Source: JAICXG01 sp036825615
Lineage (GTDB): Bacteria > Verrucomicrobiota > Verrucomicrobiia > Chthoniobacterales > UBA10450
DNA length: 64,000 bases
Direction of reading: 5' to 3'
NCBI GenBank assembly: GCA_036825615.1
Contig: DAISXY010000010.1
Coordinates: 93,975 to 157,974, forward strand
Shown piece by piece: positions 16,189 through 25,471 of the stretch. Numbering within the stretch: position 1 is the first letter of the stretch; each line of letters opens with the position of its first letter. A program made the translations under genes and the position numbers. The notes beneath the pieces are model-generated. The model did not search any database. It saw only the letters and a program-made list of their open reading frames with translations, and was not told the DNA's origin.

Positions 16189-18738
16189 TTGATCCGGCAA
16201 TATCTGCGCATCTTCCGCTGGCATGTCCTGCGTTATCTCGCGCGCCATCCATTACTCGCGGTCCTTAACGTTTGCACCGTCGCCCTCGGCGTCGCCCTCT
16301 ATCTCGCGATCCAGGTCGCGAACCACAGCGCCAACCGCGCCTTCGCCGCCACGGTCGATCTCGTCGCGGGTCGGGCACAGCTCGAGATCAACTCGCCCGG
16401 CGGCAACCTGCCTGACACACTCCTCCCGAAGATCGCGAATTGGCCCGGGATCGCCGCCGCCACTCCGATCGTGGAAGGTTACGTGAGCCTGCCACAATTC
16501 CCGGGCGAATATCTCGACCTGATTGGAATCGACGTTTTCACAAACGAACCGTTCCGCACATTTCAGCTCACCGACTTCAACGACAAAACCTTCGATCTCC
16601 AGAAATGGCTGCGCGAGCCGCGCACGATTGCGCTGAGCGAAGATTTCGCCCGCGATCATCGACTGCATGAAGGCGATCGGATCGCAATCCAGCTCGATGG
16701 CAAGACCGAAACTCTGACGATCGGGTTCATCATGCGGACGAGCGGTGAAATCGCCAATGCCGATCCGCATCTCGCCGCCATGGACATCGGCTGGGCGCAG
16801 GAACTTTTTCACCGCGTTGGCACGCTCGATTCCGTTTCACTTCGCCTAACGAAAGGCGCGGATTCGAAAAAGGTTGCCGCGGAACTGCGCCGGATTGTTC
16901 CTCCGGACGTCACGGTCGCTCCACCGGCGCGGCGGAGTGAAGAGGTCAATAAAATGCTCGCCGGCTTTCAGCTAAATCTCGCCGCCATGAGCCTCGTCTC
17001 GCTTCTGGTCGGCATGTTTCTGATCTACAACACGATTGAAGCTTCCGTCGTGCGCCGCCGGGTCGAGATCGGGATTCTGCGATCGTTAGGCGCGACCCGG
17101 AACGAGATTCGCGCGCTCTTTCTCGCCGAAGCCGCTGCCCTCGGCCTGGTTGGAATCGGGATCGGGCTGGCCGGCGGCTATTTTCTCGCCGAGGCGCTGG
17201 TGGGCACGGTCACAGAAACGATCTCCTCGCTCTATGTCCTGATCAGCGTGCGCCAGATCGTGATCGCACCGTGGATTTGGGTAAGCGCGGTTCTTCTCGG
17301 CGCAGGCTCGGTGCTCGTGGCGGCGTGGTTACCCGCGCAAGCGGCGGCGAGGAGCGATCCGATCCAGGCGCTCCATCACGGCGAACGCATTGAACGCGCG
17401 GTGCAGCTCTCGCCCGGTTGGCTGCTCGCCGGTCTTGCCACCCTCCTGCTCGCCGCCTCATTTTCGGTTCTCGCCCTCCAGATTGGTCCGGCCTGGGTCA
17501 GCTTCGCCGCGGCGTTTTGTGTTCTTGCTGGTTTTTCGCTCCTCGCCCCCGCTGTGATCTCGCGCTTCAGCCGGAACTGGAAATCACGCCACGCGGAGCC
17601 CCGGCTCGCGGCGCAAAATCTCGGACGGGCGCTCCTCCGCAATTCCATTACGATCGCCGCGCTCGCCGCCGCCGTCGCGATGACGGTGGGGGTCGCGGTC
17701 ATGGTATTTTCATTCCGGCAAACCGTGAACGACTGGATCAATCAGACGCTCGTCGCCGATCTCTTTATTGGACCGGCGGCCAACGAAGTCGCCGGTCCGA
17801 CCTCCTTCATGCCGGCCGAGAGCATTCGTTTCCTGGAAAAAAATCCCGCGGTTGAAGCAGTCGACACCTTTCGCCATTTCGAGGTGCCGTTTCGCAATCA
17901 GACGATCTCACTCGCGGTGGTGCGCGGGAGTAATCGGCGCAACCTCCATTTCCTGCACGGCCGCAATGACGAGATCCTGCCGCGTTTCTATCGCGAACCG
18001 TGCGTCCTGGTCTCGGAGACGTTTTCGCGCCGCCATCACCTGCGGCAGGGCGAGAAACTCAGACTCCCCACCCCATCCGGGATCGTCGATTTCCCAATTG
18101 CCGGCGTTTACTACGACTACACGAGCGATCAGGGCACCGTCCTGCTGAGCGAGAAGAGTTTTCTCCGCTGGTGGAAGGACGACCGCATTAACAGCGTGGG
18201 CGTATTTCTCAAGAAAGGGGCGTCCGCGAAACAGCTCAAGCAGGAATTTCGAGGGCGGTTCAGCGGACGTGGCGAGTTTTCCATCTACTCGAATCGCTCG
18301 CTCCGCAGTCGGATTTTTCAGGTGTTCGATCAGACTTTCGCCGTCACCTACGTCCTGCGCACGATTGCCGTGATTGTCGCCGTCGCCGGGATTTTCCTCG
18401 GCCTAACGACTCTGGTCGCGGAACGTTCGCGCGAACTCGGTGTGCTGCGCTCGATCGGCGCCTCAGCCGCGCAAATTCGGCGGCTGCTGCTCTGGGAAAG
18501 TGCGATGATCGGACTGCTCGCCAGCGCGCTCGGGATCGCTTCCGGGCTTTGCCTCGCGCTCGTCCTCACGGGCGTGATCAATCGGGCTTATTTCGGCTGG
18601 ACCATCCAGCTTGCCTTTCCCTGGCTCTCGCTGGCGTGGACACCGCTCTGGATTACTGGCGCGGCGGTCATCGCCGGCTGGATCCCGGCCTGGCGCGCGG
18701 GGCGCATCAATATTGCGGAGGCGGTGCGGAGCGAATGA
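16189..18738 (+). CDS. ABC transporter permease with two FtsX domains (AttF-AttG-like fusion)
   Basis: The 849-residue protein starts with TTG at 16189, eight nt after the esterase stop. It has an N-terminal span, a large extracytoplasmic domain, three spans, an inner hydrophobic stretch, a second extracytoplasmic domain and three C-terminal spans. Two FtsX signatures are RRRVEIGILRSLGATRNEIR (about residue 290) and RSRELGVLRSIGASAAQIRR (about 745). Such fused permeases act with a separate ATPase in lipoprotein-release or MacB-like mechanotransmission systems. The gene overlaps the AttH-like gene by ATGA, which points to an AttEFGH-type unit. No ATPase gene is adjacent. Three copies of the octamer lie in the gene. 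Confidence 0.85.
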   Translation: MIRQYLRIFRWHVLRYLARHPLLAVLNVCTVALGVALYLAIQVANHSANRAFAATVDLVAGRAQLEINSPGGNLPDTLLPKIANWPGIAAATPIVEGYVSLPQFPGEYLDLIGIDVFTNEPFRTFQLTDFNDKTFDLQKWLREPRTIALSEDFARDHRLHEGDRIAIQLDGKTETLTIGFIMRTSGEIANADPHLAAMDIGWAQELFHRVGTLDSVSLRLTKGADSKKVAAELRRIVPPDVTVAPPARRSEEVNKMLAGFQLNLAAMSLVSLLVGMFLIYNTIEASVVRRRVEIGILRSLGATRNEIRALFLAEAAALGLVGIGIGLAGGYFLAEALVGTVTETISSLYVLISVRQIVIAPWIWVSAVLLGAGSVLVAAWLPAQAAARSDPIQALHHGERIERAVQLSPGWLLAGLATLLLAASFSVLALQIGPAWVSFAAAFCVLAGFSLLAPAVISRFSRNWKSRHAEPRLAAQNLGRALLRNSITIAALAAAVAMTVGVAVMVFSFRQTVNDWINQTLVADLFIGPAANEVAGPTSFMPAESIRFLEKNPAVEAVDTFRHFEVPFRNQTISLAVVRGSNRRNLHFLHGRNDEILPRFYREPCVLVSETFSRRHHLRQGEKLRLPTPSGIVDFPIAGVYYDYTSDQGTVLLSEKSFLRWWKDDRINSVGVFLKKGASAKQLKQEFRGRFSGRGEFSIYSNRSLRSRIFQVFDQTFAVTYVLRTIAVIVAVAGIFLGLTTLVAERSRELGVLRSIGASAAQIRRLLLWESAMIGLLASALGIASGLCLALVLTGVINRAYFGWTIQLAFPWLSLAWTPLWITGAAVIAGWIPAWRAGRINIAEAVRSE

Positions 18739-19820
18739 AAACCTCGACTATCGCGGCCGTGCTCCTGGGGATGTTCTGCATTGCTGCGGGATGGCAGCTC
18801 GCAGAGCCGGGATGGGAATACGAGTACCCGCGTGACCATCATGCCCACCGGAATTTCAAGACCGAGTGGTGGTATTTCACCGGCAATCTGACGGACACGC
18901 GCGGAGGCCGATTTGGCTACGAGCTGACGTTCTTTCGCCAGGGGATTCGCGCGCCTGACGAACGTGGCGGCACGACTTCACGATTCATCATCGACGATTT
19001 GAAGTTCGCTCATTTCACCATCACCGATGTGAGCGGGAAGAAGTTTTTCTTTTACCAAAAAACGAGTCGGGGAAGTTTCGGCGAGGCGGGTTTCGACCGA
19101 GGAAGCGAGATCGCGTGGATCGATTCGTGGAATCTGCGGATGAATGCCGACGGCTCTTTCGACCTGGCGGCGGATGCGAGCGAGGCGAAAATCGATTTCC
19201 ACGTGGTTCCGGCGAAGGCTCCGGTGATTCACGGCAACGGCGGGATCAGCCAAAAAGCGGCGGGCGCGGGGCACGCGTCGCATTACTACTCGATCACGCG
19301 TCTCGCCACGACCGGCGAACTGACGATGCGGAGCGAGCGTTTTTCGGTTCGTGGCGAGAGCTGGTTTGATCATGAATGGGCGACCAACCAACTCGCGCCC
19401 GAACAGAGCGGGTGGAACTGGGTCTCGGCGCAATTCGATGACGGGAGCGAACTGATGCTCTATGAAATGCGCCTGACGAATGGCGGGATCGACCCGGTCT
19501 CGAGCGGCACGTTCGTGCGTGCGGACGGCAGTTCCGTTGGCCTAACGAGCGCCGACTTCAAGATGAGAGCGACCCAGTTCTGGAAAAGCAGCGCGACAAG
19601 AGCTGATTACCCGGTCGCGTGGCAGATTGAAATACCGAAGCTCCAGCTCCAGTTCCGGATCGAGCCGGTGTTGCAGGACCAGGAGCTGGTTTTCACTCCC
19701 CTGATTTACTGGGAAGGGGCATTCGACCTCGTTGGCGACCGGGCCGGGAAAAAAGTGCACGGGCATGGCTACCTGGAGCTGACCGGTTATGCAGCACCGC
19801 TCGGGGAGTTGAACCGTTAG
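18735..19820 (+). CDS. AttH/CrtC-like lipocalin-fold protein
   Basis: The ATG at 18735 overlaps the permease stop as ATGA and gives MKTSTIAAVLLGMFCIAAGW, a signal peptide or membrane anchor. The 361-residue protein has hallmarks of the CrtC/AttH family: TEWWYFTGNL near residue 47, FHVVPAKAPVIHGNGGISQK in the middle, SHYYSITRLATTGEL and SWFDHEWATNQL. Relatives are carotenoid hydratases or AttH, the partner of an FtsX-type ABC transporter. The coupled permease favours the AttH role, with function otherwise unknown. The stop lies in CCGTTAGG, one base from the octamer. Confidence 0.8.
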   Translation: MKTSTIAAVLLGMFCIAAGWQLAEPGWEYEYPRDHHAHRNFKTEWWYFTGNLTDTRGGRFGYELTFFRQGIRAPDERGGTTSRFIIDDLKFAHFTITDVSGKKFFFYQKTSRGSFGEAGFDRGSEIAWIDSWNLRMNADGSFDLAADASEAKIDFHVVPAKAPVIHGNGGISQKAAGAGHASHYYSITRLATTGELTMRSERFSVRGESWFDHEWATNQLAPEQSGWNWVSAQFDDGSELMLYEMRLTNGGIDPVSSGTFVRADGSSVGLTSADFKMRATQFWKSSATRADYPVAWQIEIPKLQLQFRIEPVLQDQELVFTPLIYWEGAFDLVGDRAGKKVHGHGYLELTGYAAPLGELNR

Positions 19821-19832
19821 GCGAAGCAAAAG

Positions 19833-20039
19833 CTCTGTCATCCAGAGGCTGGCGAAGCGCGCCGAGGGGCCTCGCAGTCGCAGAATGCGCGTGCGTGAAA
19901 CTAAAAGGCGCTGGGCTGGCACGGGCGTCGCGTGTCGTTCCAAATCCCAATATTGCAGGTGCGAGGTCCCTCGCCGTCCTCCGGCGGCTCGGGATGACGC
20001 AATGGGAGCGGCGGCCCGGGATGACAGAGAGCCGGAGGC
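19833..20039. repeat. TCATCCCGAG-type inverted repeat, long degenerate copy 2
   Basis: CTCTGTCATCC at 19833-19843 is mirrored by GGATGACAGAG at 20029-20039. A nested GAGGGGCCTCGCAG and GCGAGGTCCCTCGCC pair lies inside, together with an extra CTCGGGATGAC at about 19988. It lies between the AttH-like gene and the end of rpmH. Confidence 0.7.
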
Positions 20040-20056
20040 GGCTCGGAAAGAGTGGC

Positions 20057-20230
20057 CTAAGCTTTCGTATGCCGGGCGAAGGGAATTTCCACGCCTTTCG
20101 GCAGGAGTCGTTTGCGACCGCGCTGACGACGCCGCGCGAGCGTGGCCCGGCCACCTTTGGTGCTCATGCGGGCACGAAAACCGTGCTGCTGTTTGCGGGT
20201 CCGTTTTGACGGTTGATAGGTGCGCTTCAT
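20057..20230 (-). CDS. rpmH: 50S ribosomal protein L34
   Basis: A short frame of 57 codons plus stop reads MKRTYQPSKRTRKQQHGFRA at its N-terminus, continues with RMSTKGGRATLARRRQRGRK and ends FARHTKA. This is a complete L34, a basic protein of the large subunit. The length is slightly above the usual 44-52 residues because of the C-terminal extension after RGRKRL. In most bacteria rpmH is followed by rnpA and yidC near the replication origin. Here the downstream side is an inverted repeat and a convergent gene, so rpmH stands alone. Confidence 0.95.
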   Translation of the reverse strand: MKRTYQPSKRTRKQQHGFRARMSTKGGRATLARRRQRGRKRLLPKGVEIPFARHTKA

Positions 20231-20346
20231 AGGAAAATCGGCTCGCGGGAGGGGGTGCCTACTCTAGGGGCCCGGACCGCTTTGTCAATGCTGGCCCGAC
20301 ATGCGGATTGCCTCGGGCGGGCGAATATGGAATAACGGTTTTGCAC

Positions 20347-20826
20347 ATGGATAACATCGTCATCGAACCGGCGATCGCAGAAGACCTCGACGAGCTTTCC
20401 AGCCTGCTCGGCGAATTGTTTTCCGAAGAGAGCGATTTCCGGCCGGACAAGGACAAGCAATTGCGCGGGCTGCGCCTGATTTTCGAGCAGCCGAACCGCG
20501 GCCGCGTTTTTGTCCTGCGGCGCGACCACTCCATCGTCGGGATGATCAACCTCCTCTTTACCATCAGCACCGCGGAGGGAGGTTTTGTGATTTTGCTCGA
20601 GGACCTTGTCGTCCATAAGGAATACCGCGGCGAAGGCTACGGCTCGATGCTGCTCGAATACGCGATCAATTTCGCCAAGCAGAAGAATTTTCGCCGCATC
20701 ACCCTCCTGACCGATCGGCCCGAGTTGCGCTCGCAAAATTTCTTCCGCAAACACGGCTTCTACGAATCGCCGATGTTGCCGATGCGTTTGCTCCTGTCGC
20801 CGCAGAACCAGCGCGACCCGCTGTAA
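20347..20826 (+). CDS. GNAT-family N-acetyltransferase
   Basis: From MDNIVIEPAIAEDLDELSSL the protein has 159 residues, a single GNAT domain. Motif A, which binds acetyl-CoA, is VVHKEYRGEGYGSMLLEYAI near residue 92. The C-terminal LTDRPELRSQNFFRKHGFYE matches motif B. The acceptor substrate is not predictable. The frame opens 13 codons earlier, but the ATG at 20347 gives the domain start. The gene is divergent from rpmH. Confidence 0.85.
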   Translation: MDNIVIEPAIAEDLDELSSLLGELFSEESDFRPDKDKQLRGLRLIFEQPNRGRVFVLRRDHSIVGMINLLFTISTAEGGFVILLEDLVVHKEYRGEGYGSMLLEYAINFAKQKNFRRITLLTDRPELRSQNFFRKHGFYESPMLPMRLLLSPQNQRDPL

Positions 20827-20851
20827 AAGCTTTCAGAAGCGGAATCTCTTT

Positions 20852-20945
20852 GCGGCGCGAGGGCGCGCCGGCTCCAGGGCCTGGGATTGGACCCGCGATA
20901 TCTGAAGGCCGTTCCGGCGTTGGAGCCGGCCTGCCCTCAGGCCGC
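20852..20945. repeat. GCGCGCCGGCTCCA-type inverted repeat, copy A
   Basis: GAGGGCGCGCCGGCTCCA at 20859-20876 is mirrored by TTGGAGCCGGCCTGCCCTC near 20921-20939. The left arm with its flank, 20852-20876, is identical over 25 nt to 55396-55420, so this is a dispersed family. An octamer copy follows at 20978. Confidence 0.8.
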
Positions 20946-21005
20946 GCAATCGCGAGCTGAGTTTTAGAATCGCGCGGTCGTTAGGCCCGCCTCTGCGATC
21001 GCCTG

Positions 21006-21776
21006 ATGCAGATGCCGTCGCTCGCGCTATCTTGCTCGATGCCGACACAGGGTGGTTCCATTCGCCTCTTCCGCTTCGCCGGGGTCGAGGTGTTCTTGCA
21101 CTGGTCGTGGTTCCTGGTCGCGATCTACGAGGTGCAGGTCTGGCGCTCGATGTTTTCCTCGCCGGTGTGGGCGGTGCTGCTTTATGTCGGGCTTTTCGTC
21201 CTTGTGACCATGCACGAATTTGGCCACGCACTCGCTTGCCGGCAGGTCGGCGGGATTGCCGATCGGATCGTCCTCTGGCCACTGGGCGGGATCGCGTTCG
21301 TTAGGCCGCCCCAGCGTGCCGGCGCCATGCTCTGGAGCATCGCGGCCGGGCCGCTCGTGAATGTCTTGCTTGCTCCCATTCTCACCTTCATCCTCCACAC
21401 TGCCGCCCGCGCCGGGTGGCACGAGGTAAATCGCGACGCCTATCTCACCCTCCTCTGGCTCTGGCGTATCAATCTCGGCCTCCTGTTTTTTAATCTCCTG
21501 CCGATTTATCCGCTCGATGGCGGACAAATTCTGCGCGCCGTGCTCTGGTTCCCGCTCGGCCCGATCCGCAGCCTCTTTATCGCAACCGGGATTGGGTTTG
21601 CCGGCGGCATCGGCCTCGGCCTGCTCGCGTTTTGGCAACAATCGCTCTGGATCGGCATTCTGGCGTTCTTCCTTCTCAGCCAGGCAATGGTGGGCTGGCG
21701 CCAGGCACAAATTCTGAAATTGCAGGCGGCCGAAGCGGAAGGCGCGCGCCTGCCGCAAGACAAACCGGTGTTTTAG
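21006..21776 (+). CDS. Site-2 protease family (M50) intramembrane metalloprotease
   Basis: The protein has about five to six membrane spans and the zinc site TMHEFGHALACRQ (HEFGH near residue 69) inside a span. The third ligand is in NLLPIYPLDGGQILR (about residue 165-177). This is the short SpoIVFB/Rip3-like group of S2P proteases, which cut membrane-bound substrates within the lipid bilayer, often anti-sigma factors. In-frame ATGs at 21006, 21012 and 21039 are possible; I report the longest. The end overlaps the convergent M1 aminopeptidase by 4 nt. One octamer copy encodes FVRP with an AGG arginine codon. Confidence 0.88.
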   Translation: MQMPSLALSCSMPTQGGSIRLFRFAGVEVFLHWSWFLVAIYEVQVWRSMFSSPVWAVLLYVGLFVLVTMHEFGHALACRQVGGIADRIVLWPLGGIAFVRPPQRAGAMLWSIAAGPLVNVLLAPILTFILHTAARAGWHEVNRDAYLTLLWLWRINLGLLFFNLLPIYPLDGGQILRAVLWFPLGPIRSLFIATGIGFAGGIGLGLLAFWQQSLWIGILAFFLLSQAMVGWRQAQILKLQAAEAEGARLPQDKPVF

Positions 21777-24478
21777 GGCGACGGCTTTTCCATCCAGGCC
21801 TTCAACTGCGGCACGAGTCGCTTCTTGAATTCGGCCCGAAACCCGATCTCATCTACCGCCTTCGCGACCGCGCGAGCAGCTGAAGCCGGCAGATTTTTCT
21901 TTGCGTATTCTTCCAAAACTTGCGCCTTTTCCGGTTCAGCCCAGAAGGTGAAAAGCCCCGGGACGAACTGGTCAATTCCCTCCGCGTCCTGTTTCCCGAG
22001 TAACGCTTTCATGTGTGCCTGAGCGAAATCCCAGACGAGGCCGGGATGTTCTCCATAGCGCGCTGCATAACCGGGGAGGAAGGCCGCACGACTGGTCGGC
22101 AGCTCATCCGTAAGCGCGATCGCCAGCGTTCGTGGAAGCAGAGCCGGATCTATCGCCCTGGCCAGGGCTTCGTAGATGTACTGCTTCTCTTCAACGCTGG
22201 TCGTCTTGAGGCCGAGTTGATGCAGCTTTTCCCATGTCGCGGCGTCCGCATAACGACCGACGATCTCGAAAATGACCGGGCGCAAATCGGGCGCCACGAC
22301 GGAAGGATCAGAAAGATATTGATCGAAACGAGAGCGGCAGCCGGCGATGACATCGGAGTCGTTCAGAAATCCGAGGCCGCGAATCAGCGAAGCGCGGAGC
22401 ATGCCGCGATCGAGCGGTTCATCCGCTTTTGGTTCCCAGCCGGTTCGGTCGAAGGCCGGCCGGAGGAGGACGCGCGCATATTGCTGGAAACGCGGCCGGA
22501 ACGGTTCGTTGGCGAGGAGCCGATTCACAAACAGCAGGCTGTCGATAATCTGATCGTAAACCGCCAGCTGATCATCGTTCAGCAATTGATTGGCGAGCCC
22601 AAGATAATGGGAAAGCGGCTTGCGGTTCGCCTCGACCAAGGCCCAGGCATCGCTCAGCAGGTTAACTCGATCGGCCTCCGATAACCGCTCGAGCTGCCCC
22701 AGGAGCAGCTTCCATGAGCCTTCGTCATACTCGACCCGGTAATAGCCGGAATCGGCGACATTAAGCTTAATCGCATTGTCGTCGGGTAATTCGTCCGGCA
22801 AATCCGCCTCCTCGTCCCGGAGGAGAAAACCATTCGTCGCCGGTTGTCTCTGGGTTACGTAGGTGAGCGGGACCTGCCATTGCTCGGCTGGCGGATTGGG
22901 AAAGTGAACCGTGAAGCGCTCCTGTTTGAGGTGAATGGTTCTGCCGTCGCGCTGCACTTCCACGACTGGAAATCCCGGCTGCTCCGTCCATGCCGGCGCG
23001 ATCTCGCCGACCGGCTTACCCGAGACTTCGGTCAGCGCCTCCCAGAGATCGGCCGTGGTCGTGCTGGAATACTTGTGTGCCGCGATGTATCTGCGGATGC
23101 CATCGCGGAAAACATTTTCGCCGAGAAAACTCTCGAGCATGCGCAGGATCGACATTCCCTTGCGATAGGTAATTTCATCAAATGTGTTCTCCGCCTCCGC
23201 TTCCGTCGTTACCGGTTGCTGCACCGGATGGGTGGTCGATCGCGCATCCGACTGCATCGCTGTATCCTTTGGGAAGCCGATCCGCCGGCTCGGGTCGCGC
23301 GAGACGCTGCGGCGAAACCATTCGTGCCATTCGGGATTGAAATGATCGGTGCATTTCGCGCCCATCCAGGAGGCGAATCCTTCATTCAGCCAAATGTTGT
23401 CCCACCACGCCATCGTGACGAGATCTCCAAACCATTGGTGCGCCATTTCGTGCGCGACCACCGCGAAGATGGTTTGCTTTGTGTTAGCCGATGAGCGTTG
23501 CGGGTCGAAGAGCAGAGCCGATTCGAAAAAGGTGATCCCGCCCCAGTTCTCCATCGCACCGCCAAAACCGCCGGGGATGGCAATCAGATCGAGCTTCGGG
23601 AGCGGATAAGCCACGCCAAAGTAGTCGTTGTAGTAATGCAGAATCTTCGCCGCGCTCTCGAGCGCGTAACGGCCCATCTCCGCTTTTCCTTTCGTCGCGA
23701 CGACGCGCAGTTTCACGCCATCCTGTTCGCTTTCGATCGTCTCCAACTCGCCGGCACAAAGCACGACGAGATAGCTCGCCATCGAAGGCGTTTGCGCGAA
23801 GCAAACGACTTTGGTGTTCGCGCGGCCGGGGTCACCGCCCCCGGCCACAGGGGTTTCCTCCTCGATCGGCATGTTGGAAACCGCGACGAAATTTTTCGGC
23901 ACGACCGCGCTGAGCCGAAAGCGCGCGCGAAAACTCGGCTCGTCCCAGCAGGGGAACATTCTGCGGGCAGCGGTCGCCTCGAATTGCGTCCCGATCATTG
24001 TCTTCTTCTCTTTTGTCCCGCGCTCCTGATAGCGCGCATAAAAGAGACCCTGTCCTTGAGGATTAATCTTGCCGCTGAACTTGAGGGTAAGCTGGTGCGC
24101 CCCCGCCGCCGCCTCGTTAGGCAACGTCAGTGTCAAAGTCTGCTCGCCTGGCTCCAGGCTGATCGCTTCTTTCGGGAGCGATTTTCCATCGAATGAAGCA
24201 AACGCAATTTCGATTTCGAGCGCGTTCAGAACCAGGCGCGTCACCGGTTTGGCGATTTCGATTGTGACGGTTTCTTCGCCGGTGAAGGTAAGCTTCTCGA
24301 GGTTCGGCTCGATCCGGATCGCGTATTCCGTTGGCCGGACTTCTTTCGGCAGCTTTCCCGGTGTGCTCGCGAAGCTGAACTTGTCCTCCGCCTGCACCGC
24401 GGAGAGGAAAAGCAAAAGAAACCCGGCAGCCAGACAAAAACGCAGGCGTGAAATCGGACGACTGGGCTGCATTCGCAA
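21773..24478 (-). CDS. Exported M1-family zinc aminopeptidase
   Basis: The 901-residue protein has a signal peptide (RFCLAAGFLLLFLSAVQAE) and the M1 architecture. An N-terminal beta domain is followed by the exopeptidase motif GGAMENWGG (about residue 306), the zinc site VVAHEMAHQWFGD with the distal Glu in WLNEGFASW (about 341-367), and a helical ERAP1-like C-terminal domain. It should remove N-terminal residues from peptides in the periplasm. The stop overlaps the convergent site-2 protease gene. The octamer encodes LPNEAA near residue 120. Confidence 0.95.
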   Translation of the reverse strand: MRMQPSRPISRLRFCLAAGFLLLFLSAVQAEDKFSFASTPGKLPKEVRPTEYAIRIEPNLEKLTFTGEETVTIEIAKPVTRLVLNALEIEIAFASFDGKSLPKEAISLEPGEQTLTLTLPNEAAAGAHQLTLKFSGKINPQGQGLFYARYQERGTKEKKTMIGTQFEATAARRMFPCWDEPSFRARFRLSAVVPKNFVAVSNMPIEEETPVAGGGDPGRANTKVVCFAQTPSMASYLVVLCAGELETIESEQDGVKLRVVATKGKAEMGRYALESAAKILHYYNDYFGVAYPLPKLDLIAIPGGFGGAMENWGGITFFESALLFDPQRSSANTKQTIFAVVAHEMAHQWFGDLVTMAWWDNIWLNEGFASWMGAKCTDHFNPEWHEWFRRSVSRDPSRRIGFPKDTAMQSDARSTTHPVQQPVTTEAEAENTFDEITYRKGMSILRMLESFLGENVFRDGIRRYIAAHKYSSTTTADLWEALTEVSGKPVGEIAPAWTEQPGFPVVEVQRDGRTIHLKQERFTVHFPNPPAEQWQVPLTYVTQRQPATNGFLLRDEEADLPDELPDDNAIKLNVADSGYYRVEYDEGSWKLLLGQLERLSEADRVNLLSDAWALVEANRKPLSHYLGLANQLLNDDQLAVYDQIIDSLLFVNRLLANEPFRPRFQQYARVLLRPAFDRTGWEPKADEPLDRGMLRASLIRGLGFLNDSDVIAGCRSRFDQYLSDPSVVAPDLRPVIFEIVGRYADAATWEKLHQLGLKTTSVEEKQYIYEALARAIDPALLPRTLAIALTDELPTSRAAFLPGYAARYGEHPGLVWDFAQAHMKALLGKQDAEGIDQFVPGLFTFWAEPEKAQVLEEYAKKNLPASAARAVAKAVDEIGFRAEFKKRLVPQLKAWMEKPSP

Positions 24479-24498
24479 ACTAATCGCGCGCCGGTGCC

Positions 24499-24948
24499 TT
24501 ACTGCGCGACCAGCAGGAGCAACAACTGCCCGGCTCCGATCTGCGGGCCTCGGATGACGAGCGGGCTGCTCCTGTTCAGGGTCGCGTCGGTTTCGAGCAA
24601 GAGCTGCCGATCCTGATAGAGCTTGAGATGCACCTTATAGCCATTCCCGGTTGCGCCACGCGAATCGACGTGGAGGGAAAAATGTTTGCTCCGCGCCAGC
24701 CAGTCCTCCTGCCCGCTCCGGAGCGTCTTGCCGGACTCACCGATGATATCGAAATGATTATAGCCAAAGGTGCGACGGAGGGTGCCGTGGAGACGATGCA
24801 TCGGCGGCGGCAATCCCATTCGCGGCTGCGGCCGGTTCGTCGCCATGACCAATCCGCTCCAGACGCGCTCGCCCGGCCGCGCTTCGACGGAGATCGCGCC
24901 TAACGATACCAGGAGCGTGACCAGAAGCAGGAGGAAGCGCCGGCCCAT
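24499..24948 (-). CDS. Secreted protein of unknown function
   Basis: The 149-residue protein has a signal peptide (MGRRFLLLLVTLLVSLGAIS), a central part with GTLRRTFGYNHFDIIGE and a beta-rich C-terminus with KVHLKLYQDRQLLLETDA and IRGPQIGAGQLLLLLVA. I do not recognise a family. It lies four nt downstream of the putative anti-sigma gene and is probably part of the same transcript, which suggests a role in the envelope function that this sigma system controls. The octamer encodes SLGA at the signal-peptide end, with TTA. Confidence 0.6.
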   Translation of the reverse strand: MGRRFLLLLVTLLVSLGAISVEARPGERVWSGLVMATNRPQPRMGLPPPMHRLHGTLRRTFGYNHFDIIGESGKTLRSGQEDWLARSKHFSLHVDSRGATGNGYKVHLKLYQDRQLLLETDATLNRSSPLVIRGPQIGAGQLLLLLVAQ

Positions 24949-24952
24949 CCTG

Positions 24953-25471
24953 CTATTTCGCCGCGTACTCCGGCGGCAGCGATTTCAACCCGTCAACCCA
25001 AAGCACGGTGACGTGATCGTCTTTTGTCTGAAAAATTGAGACGGTTGCGTGCGGTCCCGCGCCGGGATCCACCTTCGCGTTGAGAATTTGGGTGAGATAC
25101 TGCGACTGCTCCACCGGCGGCGACTGGCGCATGACGAAAAAGGTGCAGACGGCAAAGATCGCGAGCGACGTCGCGCCCACCCAGACAAGGCGCGGAATCG
25201 TCCACCAGGTCTCGCGCAGTCGCGGCCGCGCGCCGGCAGCATCCCCCGTCTCCGCGCCGATTCGTTCCCGCAGTTGATGCTGGAAAAATTCCTCGTTTCC
25301 CATCGGGAGCGGCTGCAATTCCTGCCTGAGCAGCCTCCGGAGCTTCTGCGCCTCGCGTTTCTCCGCCTCGGCCGTCACCCGGTTCTCGAGCGAAGCCTCA
25401 AACTCCGCCCGCTCCGCCGGGCTGAGCTGATCGTCGATCCAGGCGGTCCACTTTTCCTCAAACGTTCTCAT
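24953..25471 (-). CDS. Putative anti-sigma factor, single membrane span
   Basis: From MRTFEEKWTAWIDDQLSPAE the protein has 172 residues: a cytoplasmic N-terminal part of about 100 residues with the DDQLSPAERAEFEA pattern typical of anti-sigma N-termini, one span (LVWVGATSLAIFAVCTFFVM) and a periplasmic tail. The start overlaps the sigma gene's end by 14 nt, the usual arrangement of a sigma factor and its regulator. There is no clear zinc-binding HxxxCxxC motif, so the identification rests on topology and position. An ATG two codons upstream is possible. Confidence 0.65.
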   Translation of the reverse strand: MRTFEEKWTAWIDDQLSPAERAEFEASLENRVTAEAEKREAQKLRRLLRQELQPLPMGNEEFFQHQLRERIGAETGDAAGARPRLRETWWTIPRLVWVGATSLAIFAVCTFFVMRQSPPVEQSQYLTQILNAKVDPGAGPHATVSIFQTKDDHVTVLWVDGLKSLPPEYAAK

